DNA of 64,000 bases from Bacillus salipaludis (GCF_004358205.1 NZ_SMYO01000018.1:1-64000); one strand, 5' to 3'. Shown: positions 43,086 through 52,194, numbered from the stretch's first letter. Notes: generated by a model not told the origin, from the letters alone. A program made the numbers and translations.

Positions 43086-44195
43086 ATGGATAAAATTAAA
43101 ATAAGCGCATCCCAGCTTTTCGTACTAGTATTTTTATTTGAAATGGGTAGTTCAATCCTCTTTGGTCTTGGAGCAAATGCAAAACAGGATGCATGGATTG
43201 CCGTATTATTAGGGTTAGCAGGTGGCTTGGTCGCCTTCTTTGTTTTCTATCGTCTGTTTCTTTTTTATCCAGGATTAATTCTCACCAGCTATATACAGAA
43301 AATTGTCGGAAAATGGCCGGGCCGGATTATAGCCTTATTCTATATCATCTATTTTATCTATATTGACGCAAGAGTATTACGAGATTTCGGGGAACTCTTG
43401 GTAACGACTGTTTATACAGATACACCATTATTCATCATCAATACATTGATGGTTCTGACCATCATCTATGGCATTCATAAAGGTTTAGAAGTAATCGCAA
43501 GAGTGGGGCAGATTTATTTTGGCATTCTATATTTAATGGCCATTTTAGGATTCTTGTTAATTATTTTTTCCGGGTTAATCCATTTTGAATTTCTTCAGCC
43601 TATTCTTGAGAATGGCTGGAAACCAATATTTAGAACGGTTCTCCATGAAACATTTCTATTTCCTTTTGGAGAAGTACTTGTCTTCACGATGATATTCCCA
43701 TTGGTGAATGAACCAAAGAAAATAAAATTTGTTTGTATTGGCGGGATGATTTTAAGCGGGATTAATATTACCATTACTGTGATTATTACGATTTCAACCA
43801 TTGGTCCGGAACTGTATACCCGCTCAAACTTTCCATTGCTAACTACCGTTTCTAGAATTCAACTGGCAAATTTTATCGAGCGGCTGGATGTTCTTTTTAT
43901 GCTCTACCTAATCATTGGAGGTTTTTTTAAAATATCACTATATTTTTATGCTGCAGTAGCAGCTACAGCAGATCTATTTCAATATAAAAAAATGGAAAAG
44001 CTGGGCTTTCCAATTGGATTGATTATTTTGTTTGCATCCTTAACACTTGCATCGACGTTTGCTGAGTTTATTAAAGGACTAGAATTTATTATTATCTATT
44101 TAAATTGGCCTTTTGAAATAATCATTCCAAGCATCTTACTGCTTATCGCATTCTTTCGAAATAGGAAGAAAAAACCTGATACAAATGTAAATTAA
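43086..44195 (+). CDS. Spore germination protein, GerAB/YndE type (orphan B subunit)
   Basis: A 369-residue protein with about ten helices of the amino acid/polyamine-permease-like GerAB family. Recognisable parts are KISASQLFVLVFLFEMGSS, GKWPGRIIALFYIIYFIYID, RDFGELLVTT(V)YTDTP, and FPFGEVLVFTMIFPLVN. In germinant receptors this subunit binds the nutrient in the spore inner membrane together with GerAA and GerAC. Neither partner is next to it, so it must work with subunits encoded elsewhere or as a lone gene. AAAGGGGAAC precedes the ATG. Confidence 0.88.
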   Translation: MDKIKISASQLFVLVFLFEMGSSILFGLGANAKQDAWIAVLLGLAGGLVAFFVFYRLFLFYPGLILTSYIQKIVGKWPGRIIALFYIIYFIYIDARVLRDFGELLVTTVYTDTPLFIINTLMVLTIIYGIHKGLEVIARVGQIYFGILYLMAILGFLLIIFSGLIHFEFLQPILENGWKPIFRTVLHETFLFPFGEVLVFTMIFPLVNEPKKIKFVCIGGMILSGINITITVIITISTIGPELYTRSNFPLLTTVSRIQLANFIERLDVLFMLYLIIGGFFKISLYFYAAVAATADLFQYKKMEKLGFPIGLIILFASLTLASTFAEFIKGLEFIIIYLNWPFEIIIPSILLLIAFFRNRKKKPDTNVN

Positions 44196-44241
44196 AAAAC
44201 TGCATTTATGAATCTTTTGAATAGTTTGAACAACTGTATCA

Positions 44242-44278
44242 AAAAAATGCTGGGGTAGTTTTGACCACAGCATTTTTT
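44242..44278 (+). terminator. Intrinsic terminator of the GerAB-type gene
   Basis: AAAAAATGCTG / CAGCATTTTTT with further pairing (GGGGTAG...), then T-rich sequence. Confidence 0.8.
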
Positions 44279-44330
44279 ATATTCTAATTTCATTTACATT
44301 ATTTTTGTTCTAATTTGTTTACCCTTCGTT

Positions 44331-44528
44331 TTACATCCGCACCTCTTTAAAAAGAAGATCAACATCTGAATTTACATTAAAAGCCATTGTTTTCAAATCT
44401 CTCCGAATATACATGTAACTTACCGTCATTAATGTTGTCGTATGTTTAATTAAATCTTTTATATCACTTTGTCCTGTTTCTAATCTTTCTAAACGATTAG
44501 ATAGATCCTTCTGAAGTGGTAAATACAC
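44331..44528 (-). CDS. Small coiled-coil-like protein or fragment, 65 aa
   Basis: The frame reads YLPLQKDLSNRLERLETGQS then DIKDLIKHTTTLM and a short C-terminal segment. The heptad-like N-terminal helix suggests a coiled coil. The GTG start at 44528 has GCGAGG directly attached, without the usual spacing, so the frame may be the 3' part of a longer or decayed gene. No family was identified. Confidence 0.35.
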   Translation of the reverse strand: MYLPLQKDLSNRLERLETGQSDIKDLIKHTTTLMTVSYMYIRRDLKTMAFNVNSDVDLLFKEVRM

Positions 44529-44682
44529 CCTCGCAATAAGAAATTAAGTAGCATTTCTCCCTATTAATCTCATTATTTTCTAACTTTCCTTTATACACAG
44601 CTATTATTTCATCCGTTATAGGGGATTCAAATCTTTCCTTAAAAGAAATGGTCAATGAATATGAAAAGACCCTGCTCGCATC

Positions 44683-45138
44683 CTATTTATCTACTTGTCG
44701 TCCGATGAAGTGGTGTGCGGAAAAGCTGCAAATTGACCTAGCTACTCTTGTTCGTAAGAAAAAAAAGTTCGGGCTGTAAGCCCTGGCGCTGCATTGTTCC
44801 ACTAGGTCCTTGAAAATATAAGGTTCAGGGACCCTTTCTTCTTTTAAGATTGTGTTGATAACCCAAATTAGTATTTGAGTGTACCTAAGTTGTGGTTTAT
44901 ACCTTTCATGGTTGAAGAAGTATTGCTTGTGTAACTGTTCATTCAGAAACTTTATAAATTTTATTTGAAAAACTTTCTTCTTAATTATCCTCTTCACACG
45001 ATAAGTTTTTTGTAAATACTTCCTAACCTTTCTATTTACGAAGAATAACCTATGATATCTTTCATCATCATAAATATCCTTAAACCAAGAATACTTCTTT
45101 AACATTTCAATATTTCGGTCGATTTTTCGTGTATTCAA
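44683..45138 (-). CDS. Hypothetical basic protein, 151 aa
   Basis: A Lys/Arg/Tyr-rich protein (RKYLQKTYRVKRIIKKKVFQ) with helices through residue 110 and a divergent tail (RTRVARSICSFSAHHFIGRQ). The 5' side has no convincing ribosome binding site, and codon use is AT-rich. The composition and the neighbouring repeats suggest a recently acquired or decaying gene. No family was recognised. Confidence 0.35.
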   Translation of the reverse strand: MNTRKIDRNIEMLKKYSWFKDIYDDERYHRLFFVNRKVRKYLQKTYRVKRIIKKKVFQIKFIKFLNEQLHKQYFFNHERYKPQLRYTQILIWVINTILKEERVPEPYIFKDLVEQCSARAYSPNFFFLRTRVARSICSFSAHHFIGRQVDK

Positions 45139-45299
45139 AGAATTACTACCATTGGGTATTAGTGAGGCAAGAAATTCTTAGCAAAAAGATAAGCTGCCTC
45201 AATGACAGCTTCCACTCTTAAACACATGTACCCTTTAGTTAAATAAAGAGAGACTGATTCAGCCACTTTTAAAATATACTACGATGTTTCTTTATTTGT

Positions 45300-45725
45300 T
45301 CACTGTGTAAATTCTCTGATAGCTGTTCGAACACAGTCAACTGTATCTCTTCCATCTGAAGTTCTACACCTAAATGTAACTGTTACAGTTAATTCAAATG
45401 CTCCAGACCCAGCGACTTCCACCCTGTCATTGCCTATTTTACGAGAATCTCCGACGATTCTTGTATTTCCCGAAATGGAAAATAAACTCCATTCATATAT
45501 AGTATCTTGGTCATACCCCTCACAAAATACTCCACTACATCTTAAATCAGCATCTGCAAAGTAAACTCCACGAGTGCTTGTTCTTCTGATACCTGGAGGC
45601 CTTAGGTTAGAACCACGGCAACAACCTTCATTCGGTTGACCAACTCCATTACATTCACAATCACAACGATTGGTTCGATTGTATCTCATATCCGCCCAAC
45701 CAGGTTCATTTCGCTTATCGAGCAT
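45300..45725 (-). CDS. Cys-rich beta-domain protein, possible spore or surface component
   Basis: About 141 residues (start ATG 45725, with GTGAGGTGATAAC upstream). The N-terminal part carries a dense cysteine block (RCDCECNGVG ... EGCCRGSN), followed by a beta-sandwich-like region with further Cys pairs (DLRCSGVFCEGYD, VTFRCRTSDGRDTVDCV). No signal peptide is visible, as in coat or appendage proteins made in the mother cell. I considered endospore appendage (DUF3992-like) proteins but saw no firm match. Function is unknown. Confidence 0.6.
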   Translation of the reverse strand: MLDKRNEPGWADMRYNRTNRCDCECNGVGQPNEGCCRGSNLRPPGIRRTSTRGVYFADADLRCSGVFCEGYDQDTIYEWSLFSISGNTRIVGDSRKIGNDRVEVAGSGAFELTVTVTFRCRTSDGRDTVDCVRTAIREFTQ

Positions 45726-45862
45726 TGTTATCACCTCACTTAATAGCTTGTACTAACAATTTATTCGGATTTTATTTGAGTGTTTGGACAAATTATAAAA
45801 TCACCATATTTAGTCACTCTCTAAACAATCCTAAAAAGCTTCTTCAACAAACCTGCCTAGAT

Positions 45863-45921
45863 ATACATTTCTTCACAATCTTCTCGACACAATTTAATAT
45901 GTTATTCCGCAATCTGTCCCG
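45863..45921 (+). repeat. 59-bp repeat, copy 1
   Basis: Starts atacatttcttcacaatctt and ends cgcaatctgtcccg; a near-identical copy is at 49516-49574. Confidence 0.7.
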
Positions 45922-46310
45922 TTGGGGCATAACAATCGCCTGCTCCAGTAGGGGAAATCCGGGTAAAGTATGAATGGACAGAGTTTCCATCTTCAAGACT
46001 ATCCCAAGTATGATGATTCAATGATTAATGAAGACTTAGAACGAGATATGGAAACAGACCTGAAAATTGTTGAACTTGGTCGGAGTATTCGGAATACACA
46101 CAACTAAAAGAATTTGTAGACCATATTCCTGAAAACTTTAAAATGGCCTTATTAGAAAATGGCCAACTTTGTCGCAGTAATCCATCCTGAACTAAAGCAC
46201 TTGGAATTTTGTGAAATAAGGCTTTTCCAATAGGAACAAGCCAGAAGGTTAGCCAATAAAATGATACTAGCTTAGCCAGTACTTCTTTAAACAAAAGGAG
46301 AATATTCAAG
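45922..46310. other. Intergenic region, possibly decayed coding sequence
   Basis: Short open stretches such as FVDHIPENFKMALLENGQLC on the plus strand are broken by stops. The sequence is not a recognised RNA, so it is perhaps an old gene remnant. The HpaB-type gene follows. Confidence 0.25.
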
Positions 46311-47771
46311 ATGGGGACCATAGACGGAAATACTTTTATTCAACGATTAAATGGACTGAAAAATGAAATTTGGTTTGATGGAGTAAAAATTAAGGGGAAT
46401 ATCTCCGAACATCCTGCCTTTAAAGGAATTGTTGCAGCTAAGGCTTCCCTTTATGATTTGCAAAATCAACCAAGCATAAAAGATGAGATGACTTTCTATT
46501 TGCCAGAAAAAGAAGATCCTATTGGACTTTCCTATTTACAGCCTAAAACGAAAGAGGATTTAAAAAGAAGAAGAAAAATGATTGAACATTGGGCAAGACA
46601 CACTCATGGAATGATGGGAAGAAGTCCTGATTATATGAATACTGTCGTTATGAGCTTTGCCTCATCTGCAACCCTTTTAAAGGAAAGAGAAAATTGCTTT
46701 CCTGAAAATATTCAATGTCTGTATAAAAGGGCTATGGAACACGACCTCTCGTTTACGCATACTTTTATAACTCCCCAGGTAAATCGTTCCCAAATCAATT
46801 TGGGATTTTCGAAGGAGCCAATCTCGGCTAAGGTGGTCGATCGAAATGAAAAAGGATTGGTGATAAAAGGTGCCCGCCTACTTGCCACTCAGGGTGGTTT
46901 AACGGATGAAGTATTGGTTTTTTCTGCTCCGAGAGCATTTTTTGATCCGAGCGAGGCGTTCGCCTTTTCTATTCCTTCTAATACAAAAGGATTAAAATTT
47001 ATTTGCAGGGACTCTTTTGTCGGGGGAGAATCAACTTTTAACCATCCCTTAAGTTCAAGATATGAAGAAATGGATTCAATTGTGGTCTTTGAAAATGTTT
47101 TAGTTCCATGGGATAGGGTATTTTATTACGATAATGTAGATGCAGCTACTGACTTTCTCCTTCAAAGTTCTTTTTATCCATTCGCCTACCATCAAGTCGT
47201 AACCAGACAAATTGTAAAAACAGAATTTATTCTTGGAGTGGCACAACTCCTTGTCGAAACAATAAATGTAGGTGAGTATCAGCATGTTCAAGAAAAACTT
47301 TCTGAAATCATCATTGGACTTGAAACCATGAAAGCACTAGTGGAGAAGTCGGAAAATGATGCAGAATTGGATGAATGGGGATATATGCGTCCCAGTATGA
47401 TCCCATTACAAGTAGCGAGTAACATTTTTCCGAGAATTTATCCCCGATTCACAGAAATTATCCAATTGATTGGAGCCAGTGGAATGGTTTCATTGCCAAC
47501 GGAAAAAGCCTTTGATTCTGAAATTAGAGTTGAACTGGACCAATATCTTCAAGCGGATGGTATGAATGCCGAAGATCGAGTTAAACTCTTCCGATTAGCA
47601 TGGGATCTGACGATGAGTTCATTTGGTACAAGGCAAACCCAATACGAAAGATATTTTTTTGGTGACCCCGTTCGTTTATCCAGTATTTTAAACCGAAACT
47701 ATCTAAAAAATAAACATGTTGAAGAAATAAGCAAATTCTTAAATCTAAATTTAAAGAGTAGTAATCATTAA
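46311..47771 (+). CDS. 4-hydroxyphenylacetate 3-monooxygenase (HpaB-type) oxygenase component
   Basis: A 486-residue FADH2-using hydroxylase of the HpaB family. It has HWARHTHGMMGRSPDYMN, the flavin-site segment DLSFTHTFITPQVNRSQ, GARLLATQGGLTDEVLVFS, and ENVLVPWDRVFYYD. The C-terminal part holds the ATPIASGMV-like IQLIGASGMVSLPT. It hydroxylates phenolic rings with reduced flavin from a separate reductase; the reductase is not adjacent. AAAAGGAGAATATTC precedes the ATG. B. subtilis YoaI is a comparable protein. The true aromatic substrate is not known. Confidence 0.88.
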   Translation: MGTIDGNTFIQRLNGLKNEIWFDGVKIKGNISEHPAFKGIVAAKASLYDLQNQPSIKDEMTFYLPEKEDPIGLSYLQPKTKEDLKRRRKMIEHWARHTHGMMGRSPDYMNTVVMSFASSATLLKERENCFPENIQCLYKRAMEHDLSFTHTFITPQVNRSQINLGFSKEPISAKVVDRNEKGLVIKGARLLATQGGLTDEVLVFSAPRAFFDPSEAFAFSIPSNTKGLKFICRDSFVGGESTFNHPLSSRYEEMDSIVVFENVLVPWDRVFYYDNVDAATDFLLQSSFYPFAYHQVVTRQIVKTEFILGVAQLLVETINVGEYQHVQEKLSEIIIGLETMKALVEKSENDAELDEWGYMRPSMIPLQVASNIFPRIYPRFTEIIQLIGASGMVSLPTEKAFDSEIRVELDQYLQADGMNAEDRVKLFRLAWDLTMSSFGTRQTQYERYFFGDPVRLSSILNRNYLKNKHVEEISKFLNLNLKSSNH

Positions 47772-48278
47772 AACAAATATAAATTTTGGTATTAAATCTC
47801 CTAATTTTCTTATCCTGCTAAACTTCCCCCAAAAAAACTCCCGTTTTGTAATAAATTAATGTACCGTTTAGTGAAATAATAGGCGTTATAAGCTTCAAAG
47901 GGCATAAAATCCAAATAAACAGCTCTTGGCTTTTCGGATACACTCCAGAGTATGAATCAGTATAACTTGAGATGTATTTTTATTTAAGAATGTTGTACTA
48001 TTAGTAATAAGATGGATAGAGCAGGAAAAAGGCCCTTTATCGGGCCTTTTTTTACTTTTTTCAGTACACAAAAAAACTGCTGATGAAGCTCGATGCTTAT
48101 TTAACTAAGGCCCGATAGTTTAAGTGTAACCCCTCACAAAGTTGAGATGTAACAGGTAGTTTAAAAGGTATTTTCATTCATTCCTATATGTATTTCTGCA
48201 TTAAACTTTATCCTTTGTGGATTTCTAAAATCGCACAGGAAAAATCAGCTTTACATAACATAGTTAGGAGGTGTGAAA
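47772..48278. other. Intergenic region with terminator and a repeat fragment
   Basis: Contains the terminator at 48026-48053 and a diverged dispersed-repeat copy (ctgctgatgaagctcgatgc ... gatagtttaagtgtaac, 48078-48129). No gene was recognised. Confidence 0.45.
48026..48053 (+). terminator. Strong intrinsic terminator
   Basis: AAAAAGGCCC / GGGCCTTTTTTT with loop tttatc. The flanking gagcagg and hairpin are nearly the same as the terminator at 52167 behind the YjcZ genes, so a lost small gene may have preceded it. Confidence 0.8.
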
Positions 48279-48476
48279 ATGCTTAGTATAAATACGTATG
48301 GAGGTCATCCTGCGCAATATTCTGGAACCACAGGCATACCAATGTTCTATGGACCGTGGGGAAATATTGTTCAACAAAATAGTCATGAATACTATATAAC
48401 AGCTGGAGGTCATAAGTTTCCTGTCATCCCCAATCCCCATCTTCCTTATCCCTACGTTATCCCTTCTTATTTTTAA
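48279..48476 (+). CDS. Small hypothetical protein, 65 aa, possible spore protein
   Basis: The ATG at 48279 lies eight bases past TTAGGAGG. The peptide begins MLSINTYGGHPAQYSGTTGI, and is rich in Gly, Tyr, Pro and His with a C-terminal PHLPYPYVIPSYF. The composition resembles small coat or exosporium proteins of Bacillus, but no family was recognised. It appears monocistronic. A GTG at 48273 is a less likely start. Confidence 0.55.
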   Translation: MLSINTYGGHPAQYSGTTGIPMFYGPWGNIVQQNSHEYYITAGGHKFPVIPNPHLPYPYVIPSYF

Positions 48477-48630
48477 ATATATAAAAAGCCTAAATAAGGC
48501 TAACCGTCCTTTGTAAATTGAAAGCTCATTCTACACCTCTTCTCTTTTATTTATTAGTTGGTGATTTCTTCATTTTTATTAGCCAGCCCCCCGGGGCAAC
48601 ATCCCGATTAAACCAAACCATCTGTCGAAC

Positions 48631-48671
48631 AAGAAAAAGCGTCTCTACGTATTATAGAGGCGCTTCTTTTT
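48631..48671. terminator. Bidirectional intrinsic terminator
   Basis: AAGAAAAAGCG...TAGAG / CTCTA...CGCTTCTTTTT. It lies downstream of the 65-aa gene. Confidence 0.7.
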
Positions 48672-48740
48672 AAATAAAATCCCATTCTTACTCGTACTCT
48701 TTAACAACAGCGATTTTAATTTTAGGTTGTGTTAAACTTG

Positions 48741-48954
48741 TCTGTTGATTTCCGTTCCAGGCACAAGCGGTCCGCAGACGTGCCGGGGGAGCCTCCTCGT
48801 CGCTTCGCTCCTGTGGAGACTCCCCTGCCCCGTACTCCGGCATCACACTGAATTGCTTCCTTGAATCCACCCACTCACGAAGAAAATGCGTTAGCATTTT
48901 CGAGGAGTCTTCGTGCCTTCCATTCCAATCAACAGGGTTAAAAAATCAACAATG
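48741..48954 (-). repeat. GC-rich Bacillaceae repeat, copy 2, with 65-bp insert
   Basis: Reverse-oriented relative to 26588-26740. Between tactcc and ggagtcttcg it holds about 65 extra bases where copy 1 has four. The insert ends in the perfect hairpin GAAAATGC-GTTA-GCATTTTC. Confidence 0.75.
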
Positions 48955-48997
48955 TCCCTTAAAACAGCCTAATTTAAAAAAATGTTTAAATTGTAAT

Positions 48998-49375
48998 TTA
49001 ATGGTATGGATAGGGGTATGGGTATGGATATGGGTATGGATATGGATATGGATAGCCATATCCTGGAGCACCAAAACCAAGACCTGGATAAAAACCAAGA
49101 CCTGAGCCTGGTCCGCCTAAACCAAGACCTGGAGCAAAACCAACACCAGAACCCGGCGCACCTATACCTGGACCGCCAAAACCAGGACCTGGACCAAAGC
49201 CAAGACCTGAGCCTGGTCCGCCTAAACCAAGACCTGGAGCAAAACCAACGCCAGAACCCGGCGCACCTATACCTGGACCACCAAAACCATGGCCATGACC
49301 ATGACCTGGACCATGACCATGTCCTGGACCAATCCTCTCATATGTTGGACTATAAACATTATAATTAAGAATCAC
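48998..49375 (-). CDS. Gly/Pro-rich low-complexity protein, ~125 aa
   Basis: After a short leader (VILNYNVYSPTYERIG) the protein is a His/Gly tract (HGHGPGHGHGHG), then two near-identical 35-residue units starting FGGPGIGAPGSGVGFAPG, and a tail of alternating Pro-Tyr (YPYPYP). The DNA of the two units is also almost identical, suggesting recent duplication. GTG 49375 is favoured because AGGAGG sits six bases before it; ATG 49381 would touch the ribosome binding site. A structural or surface role is likely, but function is unknown. Confidence 0.6.
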   Translation of the reverse strand: MILNYNVYSPTYERIGPGHGHGPGHGHGHGFGGPGIGAPGSGVGFAPGLGLGGPGSGLGFGPGPGFGGPGIGAPGSGVGFAPGLGLGGPGSGLGFYPGLGFGAPGYGYPYPYPYPYPYPYPYPYH

Positions 49376-49515
49376 GTTCATCCTCCTCATTTAATTTACA
49401 TTAGAGCATATGCAAATTGGGGATAAATTCCTGGGTATTCGTCCTGATTCTTAAAATATTATATGACAAAGGCGGATAGGGTAATTATTTAAGCTAGCCT
49501 TCCTAGTTAGCTTAA

Positions 49516-49574
49516 ATACATTTCTTCACAATCTTCTTGACACAATTTAATATGCTTTTCCACAATCTGGCCCG
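49516..49574 (+). repeat. 59-bp repeat, copy 2
   Basis: Starts atacatttcttcacaatctt and ends ccacaatctggcccg, in the same orientation as 45863-45921. The rest of 49391-49725 has no recognised feature. Confidence 0.7.
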
Positions 49575-49725
49575 AATAGCAAATAGATCAAGTACAGACG
49601 CACAGGAATGTATTAAGTCACCTGGGGCAATATCCAATCCAGTGACAATTCCATTTTTCTTACAACCTGTTATGGTTTTTTAGAAAATGTAAAAACACAA
49701 CTGGACAAAGTTAAATAGCTCTACT

Positions 49726-50337
49726 TTATTTTTGTAAATTGTTCTTCATTAGAGAGGCTACCTGTATATTATCTTGTTGGGAAGTGTGTTCTAATTGTTT
49801 AATGATTAACTCTTGTCGGTCCACGGGATGATTTTGACTTAATTTTGCTTTTGCTTCAATTTTTGAAATCTTTATTCTGAATGCTACAATCCCTTTGCTC
49901 ATTCCTTCGATATAACTGGAGTCTACATTGCTTAAATTATACGGACTATCCGTACTCTCATATTTTTTTACCAAGTCATTTAAAGAATCAAATATTACTT
50001 TAGGATCTTCAACAATCTCCATCTTTCCATATATATGAATAGACACATAATTCCAAGTTGGTACTGCCTTCATTGTTTCGTACCAAGAAGGTGAAATATA
50101 ACAATGGGGACCTTGGAAAACCGCAAGGACCTGCTGGCCTTCAACATCTTTCCATTGCTCGTTTGCTCGTGCAAAATGGCCATATAAAGCATATTCATCT
50201 TTATTTAAGGTCAGTGGAAGATGGGTTGCGTATGGTTCTCCGTTGTGCTGAGAAAATAGAGTGGCAAAGCTGTACTTTTCGATAAAATCATAAATCATTT
50301 CTTCGTCATCTAGTTTAAAATGTTTAGGAATATACAC
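49726..50337 (-). CDS. PaiB family FMN-binding protein
   Basis: A 203-residue protein of the PaiB family. It begins MYIPKHFKLDDEEMIYDFIE, has the FATLFSQHNGEPYATHLPL flavin-site segment, YGHFARANEQW, FQGPHCYISPSWY, and MEIVEDPKVIFDSLNDLV. B. subtilis PaiB is a negative regulator of sporulation and degradative enzyme genes; members bind FMN. GTG 50337 follows AAGGAGGAGC. It is monocistronic; the usual partner PaiA (acetyltransferase) is absent. Confidence 0.88.
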   Translation of the reverse strand: MYIPKHFKLDDEEMIYDFIEKYSFATLFSQHNGEPYATHLPLTLNKDEYALYGHFARANEQWKDVEGQQVLAVFQGPHCYISPSWYETMKAVPTWNYVSIHIYGKMEIVEDPKVIFDSLNDLVKKYESTDSPYNLSNVDSSYIEGMSKGIVAFRIKISKIEAKAKLSQNHPVDRQELIIKQLEHTSQQDNIQVASLMKNNLQK

Positions 50338-50559
50338 GATTAGCTCCTCCTTAATTAAGCTTTGAAAACGATAGTTTCAATATAAGATATACTATAATGC
50401 AAACTGAACACATTTTGATTACAAAAATACAATTAATGAAAATATATCAATCGTAGGCTTATTTTTGTAATTGGTAGATTTTGGGCTTTAATATCTTCTC
50501 TTTCAATAAATACTCTCTTAATATAGCTCCAACTAACTCCCTCCCATTCGTCCATAAAT

Positions 50560-50592
50560 AAAAAGAGATTCAAAATTTATGAATCTCTTTTT
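50560..50592. terminator. Bidirectional terminator after the C39 gene
   Basis: AAAAAGAGATTCA / TGAATCTCTTTTT with loop aaattta, 24 bases past the stop. Confidence 0.8.
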
Positions 50593-50615
50593 ATAACACT
50601 ATTCTTTTAAATTCA

Positions 50616-51509
50616 TTATCGTACTACAACTGCAAATTTTAAAGCATTATAAGATCTTTCAAAAACACTTTTACTTACCCAATATTTATTGTTTGTGCTT
50701 TTACTGTTTGGATCTGCCACATAGTAACTGCCAGTACTTTTATTGTAACCAATCAATGTGACGACGTGCATATTGTCAACCATATTTACCTTTCCTGCAC
50801 TTCCCATATCCCACTTAGCCCATGTTGGTTTGGCAAAATTTAAGGTAACGTATACAACTGCTGGATTTCCGTTATCTAGCTCTTGTTTTAATTGGGTAGT
50901 TGTATACCCTGTTCCATTCACAACTTTACTACTATATTTTCGACCAAAATTAGTTAAAGGTTTTGGGAAAATGGATTGGAATACACCATTTACATTTTTG
51001 TATGGGGTGCCTGCATATCCAAGATAGGGATTATTCTTGGTTCTGGGCATTTTATCAAGCAATGTTTTTAAACTTTGACTCGTATAACCTTTATATTTTA
51101 AAGCCATTAATAAACTAGCACCTTCGCAACCAAATGGGGCGTATGTCGGTGTTAATTGACTAACATACGGCACGTTTAACTTTACCGTTTTGACTGCCTG
51201 TGTGCTAACTTTTTTAAGATATTTTGAACTTGCGTACCCTATGTAACTCTTATATTTGACTTTATACCAATTGCCACTTTTTGAAATATACGTAACCGTT
51301 TTTCCTTTTGGCATGACTAGAACACGAGAATATTTTGTTCCTGGTCCTTTACGTAAATTCAAATTTACTGTTGTTTTATAGGTTGTAGTTGTAGCTGCTT
51401 CCACAGCAGATGCGCCGAAAACCTTAGAGCCTAAAACATTTGTATCGGCTAAAACACCACTCGTAAAAATTGCCGATGCGATGAAAGAGCTGGCTAATAT
51501 TTTTTTCAT
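50616..51509 (-). CDS. Secreted C39-like peptidase with SH3b domain
   Basis: A 297-residue exported protein. It has a signal peptide (residues 1-39), an SH3b domain (about 46-100: VNLNLRKGPGTKYSRVL ... YIGYASSKYLK), and a papain-like C39 domain with catalytic Cys128 (APFGCEGASL), His in NMHVVTLIGY and Asp in YYVADPNS. SH3b targets the cell wall; the peptidase could cleave a wall peptide or a secreted substrate. TAAAGGGGG precedes the ATG. It stands alone. Confidence 0.87.
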   Translation of the reverse strand: MKKILASSFIASAIFTSGVLADTNVLGSKVFGASAVEAATTTTYKTTVNLNLRKGPGTKYSRVLVMPKGKTVTYISKSGNWYKVKYKSYIGYASSKYLKKVSTQAVKTVKLNVPYVSQLTPTYAPFGCEGASLLMALKYKGYTSQSLKTLLDKMPRTKNNPYLGYAGTPYKNVNGVFQSIFPKPLTNFGRKYSSKVVNGTGYTTTQLKQELDNGNPAVVYVTLNFAKPTWAKWDMGSAGKVNMVDNMHVVTLIGYNKSTGSYYVADPNSKSTNNKYWVSKSVFERSYNALKFAVVVR

Positions 51510-51895
51510 AAAAATCCCCCTTTAAATCGTTTTACTAGCATAATTATCCATTATAACATGTTAGATTTCACCTATTATGGAATAAATGACTGGAGCAGAA
51601 ATTTTTTAAGAACAGACCAAAAATTAATTCGTTATAAATCAGCACTTGTCCATTTCATTTCATTATCTTGTACATATAGTATATTACCGCCAGTATAAAA
51701 CCAACATATTATATTACCTTCTTTCAATTAAAGAGCGTAGAGCGTTTGCCTATAATGGCATACGTTCTTTGCTTTTATAGGTATAGCGTATATTTTTCTA
51801 TTTTAATATGATGTTTGTCCAAGCCACTTTTGTTTTATGAAATATTATACATAGTGAAAGTTCTATTTAAGATCTTCTAACAGGTGGTGATCATT

Positions 51896-52015
51896 ATGTG
51901 CTTTGGATACGGTGGTTATGGCTATGGCGGTGGTTTTTACGGAGGCAGTACATTTGTTTTAATCGTAGTACTATTTATCCTTTTAATTATTGTTGGTACT
52001 GCTTTTGTTTATTAA
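51896..52015 (+). CDS. YjcZ-type sporulation peptide 1, 39 aa
   Basis: The start ATG 51896 follows CAGGTGGTG. The peptide [20 protein letters not shown] leads into one hydrophobic helix ([19 protein letters not shown]), the pattern of the YjcZ family of small sporulation proteins. It is probably a membrane-bound spore component. A second, shorter member lies 52 bases downstream, with a common terminator. Confidence 0.85.
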   Translation: MCFGYGGYGYGGGFYGGSTFVLIVVLFILLIIVGTAFVY

Positions 52016-52067
52016 TGACCAATACACGTTCTAGTGTAAAGAATCATTCATGCTGGAGGTGTAATAA

Positions 52068-52154
52068 ATGAGCGGACATGGAAATAATTTTGCGTTAATC
52101 GTTGTACTATTCATTCTCCTTATCATCGTTGGTGCATCCTTTATGTTCTACTAA
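52068..52154 (+). CDS. YjcZ-type sporulation peptide 2, 28 aa
   Basis: ATG 52068 follows TGGAGGTG. The sequence [20 protein letters not shown] then VGASFMFY has the same C-terminal helix as the first peptide, without the Gly/Tyr-rich start. The two genes probably arose by duplication and share the terminator at 52167. Confidence 0.82.
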   Translation: MSGHGNNFALIVVLFILLIIVGASFMFY

Positions 52155-52166
52155 TAGTTGAGCAGG

Positions 52167-52194
52167 AAAAAGGCCCTCTATCGGGCCTTTTTTT
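52167..52194 (+). terminator. Terminator of the YjcZ pair
   Basis: AAAAAGGCCC / GGGCCTTTTTTT with loop tctatc. A second hairpin (AAAGCCCTC / GAAAAGGGCTTT, about 52222-52249) follows. Confidence 0.85.

Noticed and set aside
48688..48897. 69-aa open frame
   Set aside because: Lies wholly in the GC-rich repeat.
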